This document shows positions 56,301 to 64,000 of a DNA stretch of 64,000 nucleotides, in pieces. Each line of letters opens with the position of its first letter. Position 1 is the stretch's first letter. This stretch comes from Cliona cf. orientalis (lineage: Eukaryota; Porifera; Demospongiae; Clionaida; Clionaidae), in assembly GCA_963930775.1 (NCBI GenBank), contig OZ005697.1, positions 9,384,292-9,448,291 of the forward strand. Direction: 5' to 3'. Below the pieces are notes generated by a model. It did no database searches, had not been told where the DNA came from, and was given only the letters and a program-made list of their open reading frames with translations. The translations under genes were made by a program, and so were the position numbers.

Positions 56301-59192
56301 GTGACCTACTCTGGTCAGACCCTCTACTGGAGCACGTCCTAGGATACAAGCTCAGCAACCAGGAGTTCTCAGAGGTAACAGTCAAGAAGTTTTTTTTCCA
56401 TAATAATTATGATACTTAATTGATATCGATTGATGACTCCCACCTGATCTTTGTACAAATTATAGAGTAACCTGGGTAAATTAATCTTTCCTCAGTTTCT
56501 TGAGCTTGACTTCATGCCGAACCCTCCCCGAGGTTGCTCCTACCTCTACGGCCACGGAGCAGTGGAGCCGTTCCTCAGAGCCAACCAGCTGGTGGGCATG
56601 ATCCGCGCCCACCAGTGCAAGGAGGAGGGGGTCGGCTACGCCTACGCCGATAACAGGATCATCGACTACAAGTTCCCCTACATCACGACCGTGTTCTCCG
56701 CCTCAAACTACTGTGGTACCCATGGCAACAAGGCAGCTGTCATGGTATTCTACAAAGACGACATACAGGTCAGTGCTGTAGTGGAAATGTTATGGTTGAA
56801 AGTGTGAAACTGTTAATTGACTCATTGTCATTTTGTTTTTGTTGATAATCAGTTGGTGATAGATATTAATAATAATTATGACACATTACAACATTCAATT
56901 TCAGCAAACTATTACATGTAGTTTCCTGTGGTGAATACCGTATATATAGCGGGAAACTTTCGAGAGAGAAAACTTTCATGAATTTCGCAATTTTTTAGCC
57001 ATCTCCTTAAAATTTTAGGTATACCACACCATTATGCGATCCGCTTAATTAATAGTTTTCTCTGCGAAATGCTCCCTTCTTACCGATCCGTGAAAGTTTC
57101 TCCCTCAATAGTTTTCCACTACAGTATGGTAGTGATTTTGCTTTTATGCTTGCACACGTAATAAATAAATTACCTATCCAGATTGTGAAGATGAGCCAGG
57201 CTGGTGAGGTGTCAGTGGAGAGTGCCCCCTACAGGGACCTGGACACATGCCCCCTCCCCACTACCCCCTCAGAGCCCGAATGCCCCCTCACTACCAACCC
57301 CCCGTCATCAAGACCAGAAACGATCAGGGAAGAATCAGAAGAGACAGAAAAAGAAGCGGAGACACCAGAAATGGCCGAAGGAAGAGCTGAAGAAATGAGA
57401 GAAGACGATGAGAAGAAAGGAGACTCACAAGTAGAGACAAGAAGAAAGAAGCTAGGAGTTACGTTCAGGGTGGAGGGAGAGGTGAGACTGAGAAGACACC
57501 CTCCATCGCGGTCTCGGACGATGAGTAACCGTCCGCCCCAGAGGTTGGTGGACCTTCGGAGACAGAGCTTGTGTAACCTGAGGAAGGGGGAGACTGGGGA
57601 GATGGGGAGCAGGAGCTTCAGACGAGCACTGAGGAGAGACTCAGTCTATGAGATCCACCCTGGCTGGGAGAGTATCAGGAAACTAAGCAAAGTCATCGGG
57701 TAAGGTGGAATAATGGGTACTGTAATAATAATAATCATAATATGTGTTGATAAGCGTACTGCACTGTATTAATTCTATTGCAGGGCAAAAATCACATTAC
57801 AAGTATCTAGAAACTTCGATTATTTTTATTAAACTCCTGTTTTTCATACTAATACACACACTCATAATCCGGATTCCTCAGTCGTCTCCAGTTGATGCGA
57901 CAAAAGTCTCCCTCTCCTGAGCTAGTGCCTCCCACGGCAAACGAGAGAGCCCCCTCACCAACGATGCTGGGAGTCATCCCCGAGGGAGGGGAGGGACCAG
58001 GCCCCGCCCTAAAGGAAGGGGAACCAGCCGACAAGACGAGGGGAGAAGGGGAGAGGGTCAGTGTGAACGGAGAGGTCAGCGGCAACAGCCAGGGCAGGGG
58101 ACTCAAGAGACACATATCAAAGTAAGAATGAATGATGTACATGTAACTCATAGCAACATAATATTATTGGTTGATTATTATCATAGGAAAAATTTAAAAT
58201 TTTGCACTGAATATCATAGTTTTGTAGTATAATTAGAATTATTAAAAATTTGTTAATGAGTCTATTAACGAAAGTATTTTATCACTGTGTACCAACACTA
58301 TTATCGTATTGTAATATTTACATGTACTGTAGTTTGGTGCTCTAAAAGATCATAATAATATTACTGCTACATTTATCTATAGTTGTTATGAAAGTTTGTT
58401 ATGTCTGCAGGAGTCTTTTGAATCGCATTGACCAGAGTGACAGCAAGCAGCTTCGACTGGTCTTTGACTCCATGGACAAGAACAGAGACGGTCAGCTGAG
58501 CAGAGAGGAGCTGGAGGACTTCGCCATTGAACTAGGGTAAGTACTGTATATATAGCGGGGAAACTTTTGAGGAAGAAACACTGAAAAATTTTGGAGGGGC
58601 CTTGGGGGGGGGGGGGGGGGATGAGGCTAAGTGTCATGTACAGTGTACATGTACAGTCATTAATTTTGTATGATTGTGTATTGAGCATTGTGGTTACATT
58701 GCCCACTTAAAACCTTAAAATTATACTCACTCTGTTTGCTGTTGCAGGAGTGCCCACTCTGATGCTATGATCACCTCCGAAGTCACTCAGCTGCTCAAGG
58801 AGATGGACACAGGTCAGACCAATGAAATACCAACAATTAAGACTGTGAAATCCTCCAATAAAAATTAATTACGAGTAGCTGAAATAAGTGCAAAATCTCA
58901 ATCATACTGATCTGTATTATCGGACCAAAATTCCAGCTCCCATCAAGGGCATGCAATAGTAATACACTCACTAACTCCACCCACTGACCACACCCACTTG
59001 CCCCACCCACCCACAGATGATGATGGGAGTGTGAGTTTTGAAGAGTTCACAAAGTACGTGGCGCAGCTGTCGCTGATGGAGTCACGCAGCGAGTCACCTG
59101 ACTCAGATGCCAGCGAGGACGACCCAGCACTGACCACACCCACTGACAGTTTGACCACACCCACCTTAGAGGTGGCCACAGTAGCATCGTGA
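50351..59192 (+). CDS. Calcineurin-type Ser/Thr phosphatase with C-terminal EF-hand pair
   Basis: Metallophosphatase of the PP2B type. Exons: 50351-50397, 52438-52564, 52889-52993, 54653-55427, 56226-56374, 56496-56768, 57182-57699, 57882-58121, 58411-58536, 58748-58812, 59017-59192; 866 residues, all phases join. Metal and phosphate motifs are intact: GDIHGQ (96-101), GDYVDRG (258-264), RGNHE, CHGG, RAHQ and [15 protein letters not shown] (Ser for the usual Pro). [19 protein letters not shown] and [11 protein letters not shown] match calcineurin A. Unlike calcineurin, some 130 Ser/Pro/Asn-rich residues are inserted between the first two motifs. A disordered tail (about 500-730) leads to two canonical EF loops, [12 protein letters not shown] and [12 protein letters not shown]. 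No calcineurin-B-binding helix or calmodulin site was identified with confidence. Confidence 0.85.
50398..52437 (+). other. Phosphatase-gene intron 1, 2.0 kb
   Basis: AT-rich with C runs at 51552-51572 and 51600-51616, two near-identical 25-bp flanks (CCCAAATT.TT.TTAGTAGTG) beside those runs, and a CT/CCCT tract ending before the exon-2 acceptor. No gene seen. Confidence 0.5.
52994..54652 (+). other. Phosphatase-gene intron 3, 1.7 kb
   Basis: Contains many ACATGTAC words, a G run at 53467-53482, GT repeats near 53940-53960 and a repeated AAGCTTCT(G/A)AGCTTCT palindromic word at 54138-54152 and 54239-54253. Ends in CT repeats. No gene seen. Confidence 0.5.
55890..56215. repeat. Tandem repeat in phosphatase-gene intron 4, about 10 units of 30-36 bp
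   Basis: Unit consensus is close to TTCTGTAGGATAGCGTC followed by YMACAAAATA. It runs to within 10 bp of the 3' splice site at 56225, so the intron is largely made of it. Confidence 0.82.
56936..57126. mobile_element. MITE with TACCGTATATATAGCGGGAAA ends in phosphatase-gene intron 6
   Basis: Left end at 56936, right end at 57092-57126 (GAAAGTTTCTCCC ... CACTACAGTA), imperfect inverted copies carrying GAAACTTTC. A one-ended relative (TACTGTATATATAGCGGGG) lies at 58544. No coding capacity. Confidence 0.65.
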
Positions 59193-59279
59193 TTTTAATA
59201 GTACAATACAATTAGTGGCTCTTTTATGTAATTGCACAATGTCATGATAATAATATAATATATCACACTGATTATAAGG

Positions 59280-60230
59280 CCAGGAAAAAAAATATTTTAG
59301 TTTCTGGCTTTTCCAGCTAAGAAATGATGCGGGCGGGCGGGCGGCTGTTTATTACCCCGCGCGCATGCGCAAGGGGTAATGTGATCGGTTTTGTCTGTCG
59401 TCTGTCGTCTGTCGTCTGTCGTTAGCACAAATATCGCCAGATCTGGAGATCTAGGCATCTGAGCGAATCATAAATACAACTTATCCGTCGATATCGTCGA
59501 AAAACTGGCTTCATTGTGCTTCGAATCGTTTGGCAAGGTCCATGAGCGTCGCAAATACTGCATTTTGTTGGCCACGCCTATTAACACTACCCACCATGTG
59601 CTTTCTGCTCATGCGCACAACCTGGCACAATGTTATGTAGGTAAAGGTCGGCAACAGCCTACAGGTACTAGGTGGCATCGTGTGCATAGCTAGAGAGTTC
59701 GAGATCGACGCTCATTGACGCTGCAGCGCGCGGGGTATGTGCTCTATAGAGCTCTAGTTTTTATTTATTTTTTGGGGGCGTGGTCCATCACTAACCACGC
59801 CCATTTACCGCCGACCTCGTGCAAAAAAAGTTTGAAAAGTGACTGATCTTAGTTAATCTATAGTGTCTTATAGCTTAGCCATCAAAGAAGCAGTTTTGAG
59901 AAGTCAGATATCTGCCAGAGAGTGGCAAGGCTGATGCTCAAACAGCCAGCCAACGAGATTGAGCGGTAAGCTTACTTTTTAGCCGTTAATTTAATTACAG
60001 GATTTAATTAAGTGGGTGTATAATTAGGGTCAAGTGGCATAAACGGCACCCAAATTTTCGCGTGCTATTGTGACAGGGTTTTTGGTCCGGGTATCTTCTA
60101 TGGTTAAAAATTTTCGCGGTGCCGTTCTTGCCACTTGACCCTAATTATACACCCACTTAAATTAAATAAGGCCCAGCAGCCAAAAAGTGATGCGGGCGGG
60201 CCTGAGAAACTAATATTTTTTTTGCCTGGC
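59280..60230. mobile_element. TIR element of about 950 bp between two genes
   Basis: Left end GCCAGGAAAAAAAATATTTT at 59280 and right end, read inverted, GCCAGGCAAAAAAAATATTA up to 60230; both continue AGTTTCT, giving about 26 matching bases. Interior: GGGC repeats, a GC-rich palindrome at 59351-59380, four TCTGTCG units (59394-59421) and a nested 160-bp foldback. No transposase frame, so non-autonomous if mobile. Target-site duplication not evident. Confidence 0.6.
60004..60166. mobile_element. Nested foldback element with 47-bp inverted ends
   Basis: TTAATTAAGTGGGTGTATAA and on to AACGGCACC (60004-60050) is matched in inverse at 60119-60166 with only a few mismatches. Loop about 68 bp. Lies inside the larger TIR element. 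Confidence 0.82.
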
Positions 60231-60365
60231 TAATATTATTATGTACATCAAATAAAATGCTTATGATCTAGATCTGGCCAGAGTGGGCGGGACTGCTTAG
60301 CCAATTAAACCGTTGAAAATTGTGAATTCATAGGAGGAGAGTGTATCTGTTTTTCTGAGAACGAG

Positions 60366-63300
60366 ATGACTAGCTTTGCATTTGAAACACGGCTAAAGGT
60401 GAGTCATGTTAGATAGGGGAGGGTCGGATGATTTAATACACCAACCCTACGTATAAATTTGCGAGGAGTATTAGGCGGGGCAAACTGAATTCGCTGTTTA
60501 TCATCACTGCCCACATGGATTTTCAGATTTTCTCAAAAATTTTCAGATTTCATATTCAATACAGTAAACATACCGTAGGTCGGGTTTTAATTGCGAGTAT
60601 CTATTAATTGCGAATTGCGAGTTTTTCTACGTATCGCAATTAATAGATTCGCAAACATAAACATGCACGTATACTACAGTACGGTACGGGGTCGTCCATC
60701 GCAATTATTGGATTCACAATTTGGCCTGACTTGACTAGAACGCAATTATTAAACTACGCAATTAAAACCCGTCCTACAGTATGGCACTTTGAGCCCCACC
60801 CACCGATCGCGTTAATTAGAGGGTGGGGCCTCGGCGATTTCGAGGTTCGAGCCTAGCTTTCCAGCACTCTCTACTGGTTTGAAATATGAAAAATGACCAC
60901 CTGCCCGCATGCAAAATCGAAATCTTTGTGACGATAAACTGTGAATTTAGTTTGTCACGCCTAATTAAAAAATTAATGGGATAGTTTGTAAATCGAAAGG
61001 AGTGGGTGATCGAGCTTTGTGGAAATGCCTGTGTGATAGTAGAGTTGCAGGTGAACCTCTGATGACATGAAGCTATGATTGTGTATGGCTACAGTTATCT
61101 TCCAACTGATGTTGATTTATGAGTGCTGTTTTTCTTATTTCTCTTGCAGGAAGTGAGGGAGAAAGATCCAGAGTTGATCAAGTTTAAGGTAAGATACTAT
61201 CATGGTATACTGTCGGTTCAAAGTACATGTAGTGTTATCCTGGAGCCTGTTTTGTTGAGGATTTTCTTGTCAATGTCTCTTTTGATGATGTGCTCATCAC
61301 AATTGACAAGACTGAGTTAGTTTGAAGGGGAGATTTTGATGTGTTGGGTGGAGGGTGTCCTTGTGGTAGTGAGTGTCCCTGCCTCCCATGACTGATGCTT
61401 AGACAACAAGTTGTATCTTTGTCATTGTTTCTCTCCTTTGCAGGAAGAGGTGCAGCACCATCATGTAAGTCAGTCTAGTTAGTCTTATTATGAGTAGATG
61501 TGAGGTAACTGAGTATCTTGTCTCCCCAGTCAGTTGCCCTACCCACCTATATAGCCTGGTCTGTAGTTAACCCTCGGTGCATGCGCGAGGGTTAAGGTAG
61601 TTGTTTGGTGTGTGAGTGACTGTGTGTGTCTGTTACTGCGCTAGCTGCTACATACCTGTTTTATACGTTGAAAACAAGGTGCCATTAGGCTTTTCATCGT
61701 AGATACAATATATTCATTGTGTGGATTTTGTTGAAAATGCTTTGTTCAAAAGTTCTGGCGACATTTTCTGACCACCACGGTCTTCTTCACTTCTTATCGA
61801 GCTCTCGCTCGATGAAAGAGACAGTAGCCACTTCATTTCAAGAAGATTAGTGTGTAGCTCAAGCGATAGTTCTTGTAACTCGACTGACTCATCACTAGTC
61901 ACAGTAGGCTAGGCTATCAACTACGCTTCTTGGCTTTAATACTTTGTACTAGATCTGCTGATCTGGCATGCACGTGGTACTGTCGTGCAATCAGTAATGC
62001 ATTCTTAAGCTCTAGTTACTCTCTACAACACTGCTAACAGCAACAGTGCTGCAGGCTTAGCTTGCAAATTTGCAACATGTAGACTAGTCACTACTGCAAT
62101 AAATCTCACATGTAGTGCCAAGGGTTTAGCACCAATGGTATTCATTGACATTGAGTGGGTTGGAGGTTATGGTATATCAGGCTGCATGCATAAGCCCTAA
62201 CATAGTGTGTGTATAACACAATGCCATATTTCACCAACTTGTTACCCCTTCATGTATATGTGTAAATTAGATCCTAATTGTAACAAATACTGCATGTTAT
62301 CTGATTGGTCAGAAGCAGGTATCTATTTCTCATATAAACCTGTAAAAAGTTCATATAAACCTGTAAATTTTTCATATAAACCTGTAAAAAAATTGTTGCC
62401 TATGATTAGGATTGTTGCTAGGCAGCAGTTTATATGTCAAGCCTATGGGCATTGTTGCTAGGATCTAAGTTGTTAGACACTGTTTATAGTCGGTTTCAAC
62501 GTGATTTAGAAGACCTCAGGGCTCAGTAGAACCCTTGCTTCGCTTGGGATTCTCTACATAGAGCCCTTCGGTCTTCTAAATCACGTAGAAACCTCCTAAA
62601 CAGTGTCTGACTATTATTTATCTTGAATCTTGCTATGTACCCCTCCCCCTTTATTGAGGACAACAAAATACGTCAAACTAATGACACATATCCAAATTCT
62701 CCTCCCTATTGCAAATCCTTGTTATGTGCTGTACAATGTGTAGCTCGTATGATGATATGTACTTACTTAATTGTATTATCAAAATTTGTGTATCATATAT
62801 TACTTGCAGGATGAATGGAACAAGCTGAACGCTGTAAGTTGATAATTATTGTGTATAAGTGGTAGGAGTTATAATTAATAGTTGAGCAACTTCCATTCCT
62901 TATATGGAAGTCAGTACTGCATGGCTGTATCTGTGTGGTCATTTTCTACAGGAAGTGAAGGGACTCGAGAGACAGAAGGAGGAAGCGAAAGATGACAAAC
63001 AGAAGAAAAACATCAAAGGGAAACTGTCACTGAAGACGCTAGAGAGAGATCTGGCTGATGCAAAAAAGGTAAGAGAGATACCTGGCATTATTAAAGTTAA
63101 TATCATACCAACTAACATACATGATTATGCAAGTACTAACATAGCAATGAGTCTGTAGCATATTCTGCATTAGTCATCATTACCTTTTGGGGGTGTGGCA
63201 CACTACATGTTATGTTAATTACTGTCATCAATGTTGTCTGTGTTTACAGTCTTAGCATTACCTTGACATACTTTGGTCAGTGATCATCCTACCTTCTCAC

Positions 63301-63993
63301 TCTCTCTCACAGATGAAAACATGCTATCAGCGAGATCAAAGATCACATGAACTGGTGAGTCAGTTGGTGTGGGTTGGTGTTAGTTGTGAACAAGCTCTAA
63401 TATTGGGAAGCCACAATAGTGTGTCCCTTGTTCACTAATTAATGCATCACATTTGTGGGCGAATTTCAGAAAGGGGGTAACCCTTTGCTCAAAACGATCA
63501 CTTTTCAACTTGCCACTACTTTAAGCCAGTGAGAGCCCCAGGCTTCCTACTTGGTTTGGTAGTATTATAGTTGGGCCTTCTACTTCACAGATCCAATGGT
63601 AGAATTGTATATAGAGGATCCTATGGCTCTATGGCTAATGGTCAGCCCCTGTCATTAGTGGTTGTAATTATTATAGTTAGATGTGTGTATTGCCATAGTA
63701 TCCTTTATCTCTATCTGAAGTATGATAATTATTCCCATAAATTGTCATTGCTATGGTAACAGTAATTACCATGTCATGTTTTTGCTGATATATTCATGAT
63801 CACTTGTGTTATTAGGAGAAAGATCTATTACTACAAGATCTGAAGAGATCAACCACTGGTTGGGTGAAGAGGAGGCTACAGGGAAGAGTGAAGGAGGCGG
63901 AGAGATGGATCCAGGACTATAAGGGGTGGGTCAGTGGGTGTGAGAGTAGAGCTACTGGCTATGAAGAGAGACTAGGACTGCTGGAAAAGGAAG
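60366..63993 (+). CDS. Coiled-coil protein, 5' part only, with microexons
   Basis: Gene runs off the right edge. Exons: 60366-60398, 61150-61188, 61444-61464 (21 bp), 62810-62833 (24 bp), 62952-63068, 63313-63354, 63816-63993; all phase 0 except the last, which ends in phase 1 at a GTGAGT donor. The 158 residues begin MTSFAFETRLKEVREKDPEL and are rich in Lys, Glu, Arg and Leu, with heptad-like spacing around QKEEAKDDKQKKNIKGKLSLKT... and KDLLLQDLKRS. A Trp-containing segment (TTGWVKRRLQ...RWIQDYKGWV) follows. No family recognised. The small exons rest on strong GT/AG signals and frame continuity, but transcripts are needed. Confidence 0.6.
60571..60781. mobile_element. MITE with 43-bp TIRs (TACCGTAGG ends)
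   Basis: Left: TACCGTAGGTCGGGTTTTAA then TTGCGAGTATCTATTAATTGCG. Right, inverted: TACTGTAGGACGGGTTTTAA then TTGCG and so on. Interior holds further TTGCGAATT/AATTGCG self-complementary words. Lies in intron 1 of the coiled-coil gene. Confidence 0.8.
61567..61595. repeat. GC-rich hairpin TTAACCCTCG...CGAGGGTTAA
   Basis: Perfect 10-bp inverted arms around GTGCATGCG. It resembles the ATTACCCC...AGGGGTAAT hairpin at 59351-59380, which has GCGCATGCGC at its centre. Both could be ends of related elements. Confidence 0.65.
62328..62400 (+). repeat. Tandem TCATATAAACCTGTAAA, three units
   Basis: Three successive copies of about 20 bp in intron 3 of the coiled-coil gene, just upstream of a 140-bp foldback. 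Confidence 0.8.
62472..62611. mobile_element. 140-bp near-perfect foldback
   Basis: Arms of about 52 bp: GTTAGACACTGTTTA... ACGTGATTTAGAAGACC ... GGGCTC, mirrored by GAGCCC ... GGTCTTCTAAATCACGT ... TAAACAGTGTCTGAC. The loop itself pairs (GAACCC/GGGATTC). If transcribed with the host intron it would form a long hairpin RNA. Confidence 0.85.
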
Positions 63994-64000
63994 GTGAGTG

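Noticed and set aside
50351..59192. PPEF/RdgC phosphatase
   Set aside because: The EF-hand position is similar, but there is no N-terminal IQ motif and the catalytic wording ([18 protein letters not shown]) is calcineurin-like.
60838..60860. tRNA B-box-like GAGGTTCGAGCC
   Set aside because: No A box, acceptor stem or cloverleaf could be drawn around it.

Overview
The window is nuclear DNA of an animal, most likely an early-branching metazoan such as a demosponge. Genes are split by many short GT-AG introns. The gene set is animal (BAG6, POMT1, NCS1, TMCO1, QTRT1, inward-rectifier K+ channels, Death/CARD adaptors, a 7TM receptor). Genes are packed at about one per 4 kb, and introns are full of CT microsatellites and small foldback/TIR elements. 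Porifera is an inference; a cnidarian is not excluded.

Layout. 2-8489 (+): BAG6 (5' end missing), carrying two intronic C/D-box snoRNAs and a nested opposite-strand gene (3942-4649). 8988-9484 (-): POLR1H/RPA12. 9627-21716 (+): POMT1, with a 5.5-kb intron. 22406-23620 and 24349-25431 (-): tandem intronless Kir channels. 26157-27372 (+): NCS1. 27718-28688 (-): TMCO1. 29123-33366 (+): a TPR protein. 33619-36361 (-): a large disordered protein. 36740-39848 (-): QTRT1. 39930-43371 (+): TTC16. 43572-45639 (+): a Death-CARD-nucleosidase-like fusion. 45933-46946 (-): a divergent 7TM receptor. 47796-50039 (-): NDUFA9. 50351-59192 (+): a calcineurin-type phosphatase with its own EF-hands. 59280-60230: a TIR element. 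60366 to the edge (+): a coiled-coil gene, incomplete.

How it fits together. Several neighbours are head-to-head pairs with short shared promoters (POLR1H/POMT1 142 bp, QTRT1/TTC16 81 bp, NDUFA9/phosphatase 311 bp, TMCO1/TPR 434 bp); some hold NRF1-like GCATGCGCAG sites. From memory of human gene positions, the orthologues here fall mainly in the four MHC paralogous regions: BAG6 and POLR1H on 6p, POMT1, NCS1 and TTC16 on 9q34, TMCO1 on 1q24, QTRT1 on 19p13. That suggests a piece of the ancestral 'proto-MHC' linkage group. The most novel-looking proteins are the Death-CARD-nucleosidase-like fusion and the calcineurin-EF-hand fusion. The snoRNA pair is the clearest RNA finding.

Exon coordinates were derived by hand from splice signals and reading-frame continuity. 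Joins were checked for phase but not against transcripts.
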